Assembly (NCBI RefSeq): GCF_022482905.1 | Contig: NZ_JAKVOI010000001.1 | Span: 1,985,958-2,049,957 of the forward strand | DNA from: Clostridium sp. | Lineage (GTDB): Bacteria > Bacillota > Clostridia > Clostridiales > Clostridiaceae | Length of the DNA stretch: 64,000 bases | Reading direction: 5' to 3' | Shown: piece by piece, positions 53,199 to 62,025 of the stretch | How the letters are laid out: every line of letters begins with the position of its first letter | How positions within the stretch are numbered: the first letter of the stretch is position 1 | Notes under the pieces: generated by a model | The model's input: only the letters and a program-made list of their open reading frames with translations | What the model was told of the DNA's origin: nothing | Databases searched by the model: none | Program-made: the position numbers and the translations under genes

Positions 53199-53280
53199 AT
53201 AGATGGGATAAAATTTATTTGGAAATTGCTATAGGATTATAATCCTATAGCAATTTTTATTTTTTAGGGGATAACTAATA
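53199..53280. repeat. Hairpin flanking the second IS256 end
   Basis: A long perfect hairpin, AAATTGCTATAGGATT/AATCCTATAGCAATTT with a 2-nt centre, at about 53223-53256, followed by a T-rich run. IS256-type ends often carry such terminators inside the element. It is the second IS end, with the rest of that element lost. Confidence 0.6.
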
Positions 53281-53362
53281 ATAGTGTGTTATAACTTTCT
53301 AATAATATTATTATTTATTTTTATACAAAATAGTACAAATCTATGAACGTCCTCGCTATTTC

Positions 53363-53388
53363 AAAAAGGGTGATTTTCACTCTTTTTT
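53363..53388 (-). terminator. Terminator behind arsC
   Basis: Near-perfect stem AAAAAGGGTGA/TCACTCTTTTT (about 53364-53387). It is the end signal of the minus-strand ars operon, 55 bp after the arsC stop. Confidence 0.65.
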
Positions 53389-53442
53389 ATTATTAAAAAT
53401 TTAAAATTATTCAGTACATCGATCCTCGTTTTTTATTATTTG

Positions 53443-53853
53443 TTATAATTTAATTGCTTTATTTTCTATTTTTTTTATTAGATTCTTTACGTTCTCCTCA
53501 ATTATTTTAGCTGTTTTAATGAATTCCTCGTCATTTTTTCCTGTAGGATCTTCAAGTCCCCAATCTTCTTCATATTTGGATGGCAAGAATGGACATGCTA
53601 CATTACATCCCATTTTTACTACTACATCAATTTCGGGTAAATCATCAATCAATTTGACATGTTGAGTTTCACTTATGTCAATACTATATAATTTTTTAAT
53701 TACTCTAATTGCATCTTTATTTATTCCGAATTTAATCTCCGTTCCAGCTGAATATGAATCAAATACCTTACTTCCATATAATCTTCCTATTGCTTCAGCC
53801 ATCTGTGATCTGCATGAATTATGAACACATATAAAAGCTACTTTTGGTTTCAT
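53443..53853 (-). CDS. arsC: Arsenate reductase, LMW-phosphatase type (copy 1)
   Basis: 136 aa. The catalytic P-loop CVHNSCRSQM (CX5R) sits at the N-terminus and the second redox Cys pair lies in VKMGCNVACPFLP. This is the thioredoxin-coupled ArsC family that reduces arsenate to arsenite for export by the Acr3 pump. It is the last gene of the arsR-arsD-arsA-acr3-DUF4177-arsC operon. The start follows AGGAGGAATAAG. Confidence 0.94.
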   Translation of the reverse strand: MKPKVAFICVHNSCRSQMAEAIGRLYGSKVFDSYSAGTEIKFGINKDAIRVIKKLYSIDISETQHVKLIDDLPEIDVVVKMGCNVACPFLPSKYEEDWGLEDPTGKNDEEFIKTAKIIEENVKNLIKKIENKAIKL

Positions 53854-53881
53854 CTTATTCCTCCTGTGTTAAATTTTAATA

Positions 53882-54085
53882 TTATGATTTATATTCCGAT
53901 TTTTTAAACACTATTAAATCACTTTCTAATTTAGATATTTTTCCTAATGTTTTATAAGAATTTTGTAAAATCCCTACTAATTCCCATCTATCTTTTCCAT
54001 ATTTATTTAGCAATTCTTCTATGCTTAAATTTTCTTCTGAACTTAAAAAATGATCAACCGTAAATACTTTATACTTCCATTCCAT
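53882..54085 (-). CDS. DUF4177-like small protein in the ars operon
   Basis: 67 aa: MEWKYKVFTVDHFLSSEENLS, then NKYGKDRWELVGILQNS and a short hydrophobic beta end. The KYKV...WELVGI pattern is that of DUF4177. It sits between acr3 and arsC with a good ribosome binding site (AAGGGGGTATTGTTAAT). No arsenic function is known for the family; it may be a passenger or a stabilising factor. Confidence 0.65.
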   Translation of the reverse strand: MEWKYKVFTVDHFLSSEENLSIEELLNKYGKDRWELVGILQNSYKTLGKISKLESDLIVFKKSEYKS

Positions 54086-54110
54086 ATTAACAATACCCCC
54101 TTAAAAATTT

Positions 54111-55166
54111 CTATCTTTTTAATGCAAAATACTTTTTTCCCCAGTGCAATGCTACATTTACAAGCCCTATCATTACAGGCACTTCAATCAAAGGTCCTAT
54201 TACTGCCGTAAAAGCTTCCTTGGACTCTATACCAAATACGGCAACTGCCACAGCTATGGCAAGTTCAAAATTATTGCTGGCAGCAGTAAATGAAAGTGTA
54301 GCCGTCTTTTTATAGTCTATACCCGATTTATAACTCATAAAAAATGAAACTGAAAACATAACTACAAAATAAATCACAAGTGGTATGGCAATCCTAATTA
54401 CATCTAAAGGTAATTCTATAATATATTTTCCTTTAAAAGTGAACATCACAACAATAGTAAACAATAATGCTATTAAAGCCAGTGGACTTATTTTAGGAAT
54501 AAATTTTTTTGTATACCAATCAGTACCCATTTTAGGTTCTAATAGTAACCTGGTTAACAGTCCAAGTGCAAAGGGAATACCAAGATAAACTACAACAGAT
54601 GAAGCTATTTTTCCCATTGAAATATCCACGCTGTAGCCAGTGAGACCAAGCCAGGTTGGAAGTACTGTTATGAATATATAGGCATATATGGAATAAAATA
54701 TAACCTGAAAGATAGAATTAAATGCCACAAGCGCAGCCGCATATTCCGTATCACCATCTGCAAGACTGTTCCATATGATGACCATGGCAATACACCTGGC
54801 AATACCAATAAGTATAAGACCTGTCATATATGCAGGATAAGCATGTAAAAATATTACTGCAAGTACAAACATCAGTATAGGCCCTACTATCCAGTTTTGA
54901 ACAAGTGATAGAGATAATACCTTGGGATTTCTAAATACTTTGCCAAGTTCTTTATAGTTTACCTTGGCAAGCGGTGGATACATCATCAAAATGAGTCCAA
55001 TAGCTATAGGAATGGATGTAGTGCCAATGGATAAACTGGATAATCCCTTTGATATTCCCGGTACTCCCCATCCCAATAAAATTCCTACAAACATAGCAAG
55101 AAATATCCAAAGTGTCAAATAACGATCAAGTAACGACAATCTAGATGATTTACTTTTCATATACAT
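54111..55166 (-). CDS. acr3: Arsenite efflux permease, ACR3 family
   Basis: 351 aa with ten hydrophobic helices. The ACR3 signature is in [20 protein letters not shown], including the conserved Cys of TM4, and in [21 protein letters not shown] and [15 protein letters not shown]. It exports arsenite, probably energised by the ArsA ATPase encoded next to it. The start follows AGGAGGAATGTAT. The gene is 14 bp from arsA. Confidence 0.95.
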   Translation of the reverse strand: MYMKSKSSRLSLLDRYLTLWIFLAMFVGILLGWGVPGISKGLSSLSIGTTSIPIAIGLILMMYPPLAKVNYKELGKVFRNPKVLSLSLVQNWIVGPILMFVLAVIFLHAYPAYMTGLILIGIARCIAMVIIWNSLADGDTEYAAALVAFNSIFQVIFYSIYAYIFITVLPTWLGLTGYSVDISMGKIASSVVVYLGIPFALGLLTRLLLEPKMGTDWYTKKFIPKISPLALIALLFTIVVMFTFKGKYIIELPLDVIRIAIPLVIYFVVMFSVSFFMSYKSGIDYKKTATLSFTAASNNFELAIAVAVAVFGIESKEAFTAVIGPLIEVPVMIGLVNVALHWGKKYFALKR

Positions 55167-55180
55167 TCCTCCTGTTTTCT

Positions 55181-56926
55181 TTAACCTAATAACTCGAATA
55201 ATTTTTCATCTTTAATCTCTTCTGCTTTCCATTCTATCAATGCAAAATTTCCGTTGGAGATTTCATTAACTTTGTTGATCCATGGTATTTCATTACTTGC
55301 TTTAGCCTTGAGTACACTATTTGTAGTATCAGCTGCATACATGCTGGAATTTACAATCCACCACTTACTTGCAATTCCTGCACGTTCTAGATCTGCTTCA
55401 AGACGTATAGATTCGTAAACTGGAGTATCCTCAGCTAAAGTTACAATAATAACTTCTGTATCATTAGCGTTTTTAAGTTCAGGTAAAAGATCTTTGACAG
55501 ATTGAGGTATATCACCTTCTGAACGCTTAATTTCTCTATTATAGCTTTCTGTGGAATCTAATAGTAATAATGTATGACCTGTAGGTGCTGTATCTATTAC
55601 CACAACTTCATCCTTTGATTTCTCAACTATATCTGCAAAAGCTCTGAATACAGCTATTTCCTGTGTGCACGGAGATCTTAAATCCTCTTCAATATATGCT
55701 ATATCGCTTTCATCCATAGTTTTTCTGGCATTATTTAATACTTCTGTTTTATATTTTTCAAGTTCTTTTTTTTCATCAATATGACTTAATGTAATGCCAT
55801 AATTTTTGTCTAAGACAAATTTTAAATGTGCTGCAGGATCTGTAGTAGTTAGATGAACCTTTTTACCTTTTTTTGAAAGTCCGAGAGCAATAGCTGCTGC
55901 AACTGTTGTTTTACCTACTCCACCTTTTCCCATAGTAAATATCACCTTTTTATCATTATTGTATAGATCATCAACTATATCTTTCAGCTTATTTATTTTA
56001 TTTACATTTAATTCTGCAACTTTATATTCAACGTTATCTTTTTTTAAAAATGCTCTTATATTTTTAATTCCTGTTACATTATATGGCCTAAGTGGTATTT
56101 CATAAATTTCAAGATCTTTTAAGCTTTTAGGCATATTCTCTAAAGCATTTTTCTGCTTTAAATAAATTGCGTTTGAAATATTGTCATCATGAATTTCAAG
56201 TACACCATTTATAATCATTGACTGATTATTTATACCTATATCTCTTAATTCTTTAGATGCTCTTTCTGCTTCTTTAAGAGGTGTAATTTCAGGCCTTGAA
56301 ACAAGAACAAGGGTAGTCGTTGTTCCATCCGATAAAGTTTCAACCGCGTTTTTATATAATGATCTCTTATCTTCAAGTCCTGATAACTGCCCTAAACATG
56401 AAGCTCCATGAGTACTTTCTCCTATAAAATTACTCCAAGCCGAAGGAAGTTGAAGCATCCTCAAAGTATGCCCTGTAGGTGCTGTATCAAAAATTATGTG
56501 ATCAAATTTTTCTTCAATTTTTTCATCAGTAATAAAAGTTGAAAATTCATTAAAAGCTGCTATTTCCACAGTACAAGAACCTGAAAGTTGTTCTTCCATA
56601 TTCTTGACGGCTGCTTCTGGAAGCTTACCTCGATATGGAGCTATTACACTTTCCCTGTACTCTTGAGCAGCCTTTTCAGGATTGAGGTTTGCTACTGTCA
56701 AATTTGGTACCTCTTTAATTTCAACTCCCTTATTATCGAGATCTGTACCAAACACATCCTGTAAATTGGAAGCTGGATCTGTACTAATGAGCATGATTTT
56801 TTTACCCTGATCTGCAAGGGTAACAGCAGTGGCGCAAGCAGTAGAAGTCTTGCCTACGCCGCCTTTACCTGTAAAAAACAAATATTTAGTTAAGTTTATG
56901 CTGTCAGGATTAAATTTTTTAAACAT
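55181..56926 (-). CDS. arsA: Arsenite-stimulated ATPase
   Basis: About 581 aa in two homologous halves, each with a deviant Walker A ([15 protein letters not shown] near residue 17 and [15 protein letters not shown] in the second half) and the DTAPTGHT signature. Full-length two-domain ArsA powers arsenite export. I chose the ATG at 56926, which shares one base with the arsD stop (TAATG) and has GGAGGATGTTGTTA upstream; a longer reading to 56947 would overlap arsD needlessly. Confidence 0.95.
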   Translation of the reverse strand: MFKKFNPDSINLTKYLFFTGKGGVGKTSTACATAVTLADQGKKIMLISTDPASNLQDVFGTDLDNKGVEIKEVPNLTVANLNPEKAAQEYRESVIAPYRGKLPEAAVKNMEEQLSGSCTVEIAAFNEFSTFITDEKIEEKFDHIIFDTAPTGHTLRMLQLPSAWSNFIGESTHGASCLGQLSGLEDKRSLYKNAVETLSDGTTTTLVLVSRPEITPLKEAERASKELRDIGINNQSMIINGVLEIHDDNISNAIYLKQKNALENMPKSLKDLEIYEIPLRPYNVTGIKNIRAFLKKDNVEYKVAELNVNKINKLKDIVDDLYNNDKKVIFTMGKGGVGKTTVAAAIALGLSKKGKKVHLTTTDPAAHLKFVLDKNYGITLSHIDEKKELEKYKTEVLNNARKTMDESDIAYIEEDLRSPCTQEIAVFRAFADIVEKSKDEVVVIDTAPTGHTLLLLDSTESYNREIKRSEGDIPQSVKDLLPELKNANDTEVIIVTLAEDTPVYESIRLEADLERAGIASKWWIVNSSMYAADTTNSVLKAKASNEIPWINKVNEISNGNFALIEWKAEEIKDEKLFELLG

Positions 56927-57297
56927 TAACAACATCCTCCTCCACAATCACAACCTTTAGACGTTATCTTAAGTCCAGTTTTTAAATAATCTTCTGATAT
57001 ACCTAGTAATTCACAAAATTCCTTATTTGTCGGATATGTTTTTGTCTTTACTATTACACCATCTACCATAGTTACTGGAAGTATTTCTGTACCTTCTTTA
57101 TTCAATATTTCATTAATGGTCTTATTGTCAACAAATATCTGGGGATTACTGGTCAAATTATACCTTTCAACCAATATTCCTTTCTTTTGAAGTGTGTTAA
57201 TAACAGTGGAAACCCTTAACAATTCTGGATCTATAGAAGGTCCACATACACCTGTAGAACAGCACATTGCCGGATCAAAAATTATCATTTTTTTCAT
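56926..57297 (-). CDS. arsD: Arsenic metallochaperone ArsD
   Basis: 123 aa. The Cys pair and third Cys of ArsD are present (FDPAMCCSTGVCGPSIDPELLR, giving Cys12, Cys13 and Cys18), and the C-terminus has a second Cys cluster, GCDCGGGCC. ArsD hands arsenite to ArsA and weakly represses the operon. It overlaps arsA by one base. Confidence 0.95.
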   Translation of the reverse strand: MKKMIIFDPAMCCSTGVCGPSIDPELLRVSTVINTLQKKGILVERYNLTSNPQIFVDNKTINEILNKEGTEILPVTMVDGVIVKTKTYPTNKEFCELLGISEDYLKTGLKITSKGCDCGGGCC

Positions 57298-57322
57298 ATA
57301 AATCTCTCCTTATCATATAAAT

Positions 57323-57661
57323 TTATTTTTCATTGTCAGTTTTACATAAACCAGTACTCTGGCCCTTACAGATACATTCCTCTGTATCCGTCATAATATT
57401 CATTAAAAACAGCACCAGCTTATTTGCATTAGTATTATCCAACGAATAGTGACTCCATACTCCTTCTTTTCTACATTTAACAAGTTTACAGTCTATAAGC
57501 ACTTTCATGTGATGGGATAGAGTAGGTTGTGTAAAATCAAAATGTTCCAGTAAATCACAGGCGCATTTTTCACCACAAGAGAGTATGTCAATAATTTTTA
57601 ATCTATTTTGATCTGACAGTGCCTTGAATATTTTTGCGTTTAGTTCATAATCTAAATTCAT
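57323..57661 (-). CDS. arsR: ArsR-type repressor of the ars operon
   Basis: 112 aa from the ATG at 57661 after GGGGGTGACTTT. Winged helix with ALSDQNRLKIIDILSCGEKCACDLLEHFDFTQPTLSHHMKVLIDCKLV; the arsenite-sensing cysteines are in CGEKCACDL. A Cys-containing tail (ECICKGQSTGLCK) follows. It likely binds two palindromic operators 15-45 bp upstream and releases them on arsenite. Confidence 0.94.
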   Translation of the reverse strand: MNLDYELNAKIFKALSDQNRLKIIDILSCGEKCACDLLEHFDFTQPTLSHHMKVLIDCKLVKCRKEGVWSHYSLDNTNANKLVLFLMNIMTDTEECICKGQSTGLCKTDNEK

Positions 57662-57674
57662 AAAGTCACCCCCT

Positions 57675-57800
57675 ATATAGATAATCATCTATATTTATAA
57701 TATAGACCATCATCTATGTATTGTCAATATAATTATTTAAATAATTAAAAACAATAGACTATTATATATATAATAGTCTATGTTATGAGCATTTATTTGT
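57675..57800 (-). promoter_or_regulatory. ars operon promoter and operators
   Basis: Two near-palindromes TAGATAATCATCTA (57678-57691) and TAGACCATCATCTA (57703-57716) sit just before arsR and overlap TTGTCAAT-type promoter DNA. A perfect 28-bp palindrome, ATAGACTATTATAT and its complement (57754-57781), lies upstream. The segment from about 57710 to 57800 is repeated at 60940-61035. Confidence 0.75.
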
Positions 57801-57921
57801 TACTTGCATTTATTAATTTTTAATAAATGTAATTTCAAAGTAAATATATATTGTAGTAGCTTTCGGATATCAACTAAAATACAATAATACACATTAAGCT
57901 TTTCTAGAAACTCTATTAAAT
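57801..57921. other. Short gap behind the Cys-Cys peptide gene
   Basis: AT-rich; no gene or clear terminator seen. Confidence 0.4.
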
Positions 57922-58110
57922 TTATTTACAACATGAACTACCTTTATCCTTTGGAGATTTTTTTTCACCTTTATTATTTTTTTCTGGTATCTCCTCAACT
58001 TCAAAATTGCAGCAGCTTGAGTTTTTCTTGGCTTTTTTATTTTGTGCTAAGCGTTCAAATAATCCTTTTTTCTCATTTTCTTTTTTTTCATTCTCTTTTT
58101 TCATAATCAT
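57922..58110 (-). CDS. Lys-rich Cys-Cys peptide in the permease operon
   Basis: 62 aa. About a third Lys/Glu, with two vicinal Cys pairs, SSCCNFEVEEIP and the C-terminal SSCCK. Vicinal cysteines suit arsenite or heavy-metal binding, and the last gene of the MarR-permease operon would be a good place for a small metal scavenger or chaperone. The start follows AAAGGGGAAATATG. Function unproven. Confidence 0.65.
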   Translation of the reverse strand: MIMKKENEKKENEKKGLFERLAQNKKAKKNSSCCNFEVEEIPEKNNKGEKKSPKDKGSSCCK

Positions 58111-58154
58111 ATTTCCCCTTTCAATTTTTATTTTAATTTATTATAAAAATATAC

Positions 58155-59048
58155 TTATATAAGCATATTGAAAACAAATCCCGATATTACAGATGTAACA
58201 AATACTATTACTACAAATGCAATAATTATTTTTTTCTTAAATATGCTGGAAAGCATTGTCAACTCCGGAATAGCTATACCGGCACCACTAATTATAAATG
58301 CTATTACAGCTCCAATACTTGCACCTTTATTTATTAATGAAAGTCCAATTGGAATAGCTGATTCTACACGAATATATAATGGCATACCAATCAATGCTAA
58401 AACAATAACAGCAAACGGATTATCAGGTCCTGCAACTTTTGCCAGAAGCTCAGTAGGCATATATCCATAAATAGCTGCACCAATTGCAACACCAATTACC
58501 ATGTATATAAAAACACCCTTGAAGTCTGTCCATGCTTTTAATAATGATGCTTTCAGTCTGTTTTTAAATCCGATTGGCAATCCTCCATTATGTTCATGTT
58601 TACCACCTTTAATACGAACACGTTTGACTTGATCTGCCCATCCAAATTTGTCAAAGAGTAATCCGAAAATAACGGCAAAGATAGATGTCAAGACTAAAAA
58701 TCCAATAGCAACCTTCCAGCCCATAAATGTTCCAAGTAATATAAATACCAAAGGGTCCATTAAAGGAGATGAAATTACAAAAGACATAACTGTTCCAAAT
58801 GATACTCCAGCTTCAAGTAATCCAAGAGTCATCGGAACCGTAGAACATGCACAAAAAGGCGTGACAGCCCCAAAAAGTACCGCCATTATATTACCTAATA
58901 TACCTTTACCTGATAACCAATCTTTTATTTTATTCTGTGGTATATACATTAATAAAAATGCAATAATGGTACTAATTCCAATAAACAGTACAATAAGCTC
59001 TGCCATTATCGTTATAAAATACTGGATTGTGACCACAAAACTATTCAT
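58155..59048 (-). CDS. Permease of the DUF318/ArsP type
   Basis: 297 aa with eight or more hydrophobic helices. The signature GAVTPFCACSTVPMTLGLLEAGVSFGTVMSFVISSPLMDPL includes the CxC pair typical of the DUF318 (ArsP/SO_0444) permeases, which export organoarsenicals or thiophilic metals. A second half repeats the pattern with RVESAIPIGLSLINKGASIGAVIAFIISGAG. It follows marR by 13 bp. The substrate cannot be told from sequence. Confidence 0.88.
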   Translation of the reverse strand: MNSFVVTIQYFITIMAELIVLFIGISTIIAFLLMYIPQNKIKDWLSGKGILGNIMAVLFGAVTPFCACSTVPMTLGLLEAGVSFGTVMSFVISSPLMDPLVFILLGTFMGWKVAIGFLVLTSIFAVIFGLLFDKFGWADQVKRVRIKGGKHEHNGGLPIGFKNRLKASLLKAWTDFKGVFIYMVIGVAIGAAIYGYMPTELLAKVAGPDNPFAVIVLALIGMPLYIRVESAIPIGLSLINKGASIGAVIAFIISGAGIAIPELTMLSSIFKKKIIIAFVVIVFVTSVISGFVFNMLI

Positions 59049-59061
59049 TAAATCCCTCCTT

Positions 59062-59520
59062 TTATTGTTTGTAATTAAAGTTTTTATGCATTTCTTTTTT
59101 TTGTGCGGCGATCGTCAAAATTTTCAAAACAGATTTAATATTTTCAATGGTGTCAGAATCAAATTCTTTTAACATTTCATCAACATAAATTGAATACTCT
59201 TCAATTATATTTTTTATTATTTCTATCCCTTTTGTGGTTACATTGACACAGCACACACGTCCATCTATTGAAGAAATTTCTCGTATAACATATCCTTTGT
59301 CCTCTAATCGATTAATAATTTTACTTGCACCACTCTTTGTAAAGTTTAAAGCATTTCCTATTTCTTGAATCGTAATAGTATCACTTTCTTGTATCTTTTT
59401 GAGTGCCATAAATTCAACTAAAGATAAATCTTTACAGCATTCACCATTAAATCCGTGATTTCCAAAGTGCCAAGCTAGTTCTTGGATCAAATTATAAATA
59501 TCCGGTATATTCTTATTCAT
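59062..59520 (-). CDS. MarR-family repressor of the permease operon
   Basis: 152 aa winged helix: FMALKKIQESDTITIQEIGNALNFTKSGASKIINRLEDKGYVIREISSIDGRVCCVNVTTKG. Several Cys (GECCKD near the N-terminus, VCCV in the wing) could sense metals or oxidants. The first gene of an operon with the permease and the Cys-Cys peptide. Direct repeats overlapping its promoter are probable operators. Confidence 0.9.
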   Translation of the reverse strand: MNKNIPDIYNLIQELAWHFGNHGFNGECCKDLSLVEFMALKKIQESDTITIQEIGNALNFTKSGASKIINRLEDKGYVIREISSIDGRVCCVNVTTKGIEIIKNIIEEYSIYVDEMLKEFDSDTIENIKSVLKILTIAAQKKEMHKNFNYKQ

Positions 59521-59542
59521 TTGCTACCTTCTTTCTCGTAAA

Positions 59543-59590
59543 TTAGTTTCCACTGTCAATTATTATATTATATTTAGTTTCTGCTGTCAA
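59543..59590 (-). promoter_or_regulatory. MarR operon promoter with two direct repeats
   Basis: On the minus strand TTGACA (in 59585-59590), a 17-nt spacer and TATAAT make a canonical promoter. The 17-bp word TTAGTTTCYRCTGTCAA (plus strand) occurs at 59543-59559 and 59574-59590, 31 bp apart, once over the -35 and once near the start site. This is typical autoregulation. Confidence 0.75.
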
Positions 59591-60009
59591 CTATATATTT
59601 CATTATGTACTAGTATATTTAATACACTTTCTACATCAGCTTCTTAATATTATTTATTTACTCTGACATCTATCGTCATGATATTTTCTATTTTCTGTAA
59701 GCCCATCACATCTACATATCAGTAACTAACAAATTCCTTTCTTTAATTCTGATATACAATTACCTAAAATCATATTAACAATTTTACTTTTTAGATATTT
59801 CTTCAAACATAAAGCTTATCCAATCAAATTTAGGGATAAGCTAATTTTAAAGCTTTTTAAATTTTCTGATATTTATTAAATACTTCTTAAATGAAATACA
59901 TTGCTCTTTTATGTACCTTCTATATTAGGCACCATGTATATTATTCCTTAAGACATTATCTTTATATTTTTTAATCTCTCACTATAGCCATATATTAAAA
60001 AATAAAATA
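59591..60009. other. Intergenic region between marR and arsC copy 2
   Basis: About 420 bp, AT-rich. It contains a hairpin AGCTTATCC/GGATAAGCT (59813-59842) that may terminate arsC copy 2. Nothing else recognised. Confidence 0.45.
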
Positions 60010-60483
60010 TTATTTTGAAATTATTTCATCTAATCTTTTTCTCAATATTACTTTGTCTAATTTATCTACTGGTAGATCAATAAATAAATTAATTCTTCTA
60101 GTTAACTCATTTCTAATTTTTTTAAAGTGATTAACTGTCTCTTCCTCATTTCCCTTAAAGTCTCTTGGGTCAGTTATTCCCCAGTGTACATAAATTGCAT
60201 CATTCGGTAAAGTAGGGCATTCATTTTTAGCCTTATCACATAATGTAATAACAAAATCAAACTTCTCATTTAAAAATTGTTTTATTGATTTAGGTTTGTA
60301 ATTACTAATATCTATACCCATTTCTTTCATGACAATTTTGGCATAAACATTAATATCATCAGCCGGCTGACTTCCTGCACTAAAACCAATAAATTTACCT
60401 TTACCCTTATCATTTAGTATGGCCTCCGCCATTTGGCTTCTTGCAGAATTTTGAGTACATAAAAATAATACTTTCTTTTGCAT
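60010..60483 (-). CDS. arsC: Arsenate reductase, LMW-phosphatase type (copy 2)
   Basis: 157 aa. The P-loop LCTQNSARSQMAEA (CX5R) and TLCDKAKNECPTLP are the catalytic and resolving-Cys regions. This branch has an extra C-terminal helix region compared with copy 1 and is only distantly related to it, so it is not a local duplication. It reduces arsenate using thioredoxin or a thiol. It stands alone, with no pump beside it. Confidence 0.93.
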   Translation of the reverse strand: MQKKVLFLCTQNSARSQMAEAILNDKGKGKFIGFSAGSQPADDINVYAKIVMKEMGIDISNYKPKSIKQFLNEKFDFVITLCDKAKNECPTLPNDAIYVHWGITDPRDFKGNEEETVNHFKKIRNELTRRINLFIDLPVDKLDKVILRKRLDEIISK

Positions 60484-60901
60484 AATATAATATCACTCCC
60501 TAATTCTTTTATGTAATTACTTACTCATAATCATATGATAGATTATATTAGTTATCAATAATTATAGTAACTATTTAGCATACATTTAACATTTAATATA
60601 TCATTTCATAATAAATAGTATTAAACGAATTCTTTACTCCATAAACAATCACAGGTAGAGTGTGGAATAATTATACGGTTAATTCTTTATCATCTTAAAT
60701 AGTCTTAAAATTTTATAGGACTAACTAAATAATTTCACCAGTTAGGGAGAATGAAACCAAAAAGTTAATCCTATACTTTATCAATTGTAATTTAGTAAAA
60801 TTCATATTAATTTAAAAAAGTTTTCTACTTTTATTTTAAGAATCTTAAAAATTAAAAATTTTTTGTGTTTAACTTTCAATCCCAAATCCATAAAATATTT
60901 T
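60484..60901. other. AT-rich region upstream of arsC copy 2
   Basis: About 420 bp with no gene; no arsR relic is visible despite the ars promoter copy that follows. The 60670-60780 stretch is unremarkable. Confidence 0.45.
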
Positions 60902-60949
60902 TACATAGATAATAGTCTATATTCATGAATATAGACTATTATCTATGTA
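60902..60949. repeat. 48-bp perfect palindrome (ArsR-type operator DNA)
   Basis: A complete 24-bp arm, TACATAGATAATAGTCTATA then TTCA, is followed directly by its reverse complement. Each arm contains a TAGAT...GTCTA motif like the operators before arsR. Related but shorter palindromes lie at 57678, 57703 and 57754. Confidence 0.85.
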
Positions 60950-61035
60950 TTGTCAATAAAATTATTGAAATAATTAAAAATAATAGGCTATTGTATCTAT
61001 AATAGTCTATGTACTGAAATTGTATTTGTTACTTA
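60940..61035 (-). repeat. Orphan second copy of the ars promoter
   Basis: About 95 bp nearly match 57710-57800: TATCTATGTATTGTCAATA, AATTATT-AAATAATTAAAAA, ATAGTCTATG and TTGTTACTT occur in the same order and spacing. No arsR follows it on the minus strand, so the promoter is orphaned. Confidence 0.8.
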
Positions 61036-61073
61036 GCTAGTATAAATATCAAAATAATTTTTATTATATGAAT

Positions 61074-61475
61074 CTAATTTACTCCTACTAACTTACTTCT
61101 AAGTTCCATCAAAACCACATCATGCCATATGCCATTTTTCATTTTTCCTATTTTTTCTCTTATACCTACTTTTCTAAAGCCGTACTTATTATGAAAATTT
61201 ATACTTTCAGCATTCTCTTTTATAATTACAGATTGTAAAGTCCAAAATCCATTTTTTTCGGATAATTCAATTAAATTTGTCAAAAGAACAGTTCCTACGC
61301 CTCTACACCTGTATTTTTCTTCTATATATGCCGACTTCCGCTACACCTTCATAAACACATCTACTTGAAATTGGGCTTAAAGCTGCCCAATCCAATACTT
61401 TATTATCTAAACGTGCTACTAATCTACATAAATCAATGTAGCTGTTATTCCAATCCTATCTATTACATAAATACT
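61074..61475 (-). pseudogene. GNAT acetyltransferase (Pat/ArsN-like) with frameshift
   Basis: The C-terminal frame (TNLIELSEKNGFWTLQSVII, then NAESINFHNKYGFRKVG) and an upstream frame (LVARLDNKVLDWAALSPISS then RCVYEGVAEV) are both typical of phosphinothricin-type N-acetyltransferases, the family that includes ArsN. They are out of register: the break falls near 61335 in the segment encoding IYIEEKYRCRGVG. Such genes often accompany arsenic operons, but this one is inactive. Confidence 0.75.
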
Positions 61476-61621
61476 TTTATCTGAAATTTACTTTTACCTG
61501 TATTAATGCTTTTCGATCTTTACTTCTAATGGCATTGACTAATTAAAACAGTTAAGGTATACTTTATATAAACATATAAACGTATGCTTATATGTTTATA
61601 TGTTTAATGAATGGAGGTAAG
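61476..61621. promoter_or_regulatory. cadC promoter and operator region
   Basis: A perfect inverted repeat ACATATAAAC (61572-61581) and GTTTATATGT (61594-61603) with a 12-bp spacer lies just upstream of the ribosome binding site GGAGG (61613-61617). It is the expected binding site of the CadC-like repressor encoded next. Confidence 0.7.
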
Positions 61622-61627
61622 ATGATC

Positions 61628-61996
61628 ATGAACTATGATAAAGAAAATATCGAAATTTGCAGCTGCCATATAATACATGAGAATATTGTCAGCAAAGTTA
61701 AAGAAACTATAACCGACAATACTTCAATATGCAATATGGCAGAATTTTTCAAAGTGTTAAATGATCCTACAAGATTAAAAATAATTAATGCACTAATGCT
61801 GTCTGAAATGTGTGTATGTGACATTTCTGCTTTACTCAATATGAGCCAGCCTGCAATATCACATCATCTAAAAATACTCAGGCAGTCAAAATTAATTAAA
61901 TATAGACGGGATGGTAAAATTGTATACTACTCATTGGATGATGAACATATCAAGCCAATATTCAATCAATGTTTAGCTCATGTTGATGAAAAATAA
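61628..61996 (+). CDS. cadC: CadC-type ArsR-family metal repressor
   Basis: About 122 aa from the ATG at 61628 (an ATG six bases earlier is possible). The metal-binding Cys of CadC are present: an N-terminal EICSCHII pair and the helix motif SEMCVCDISALLNMSQPAISHHLKIL. CadC senses Cd, Pb or Zn and represses the following pump. It is 29 bp from cadA copy 3 in the same operon; a perfect inverted repeat is upstream. Confidence 0.92.
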   Translation: MNYDKENIEICSCHIIHENIVSKVKETITDNTSICNMAEFFKVLNDPTRLKIINALMLSEMCVCDISALLNMSQPAISHHLKILRQSKLIKYRRDGKIVYYSLDDEHIKPIFNQCLAHVDEK

Positions 61997-62025
61997 TCAA
62001 AAAGATTTTAAGGAGATGAAATTTC

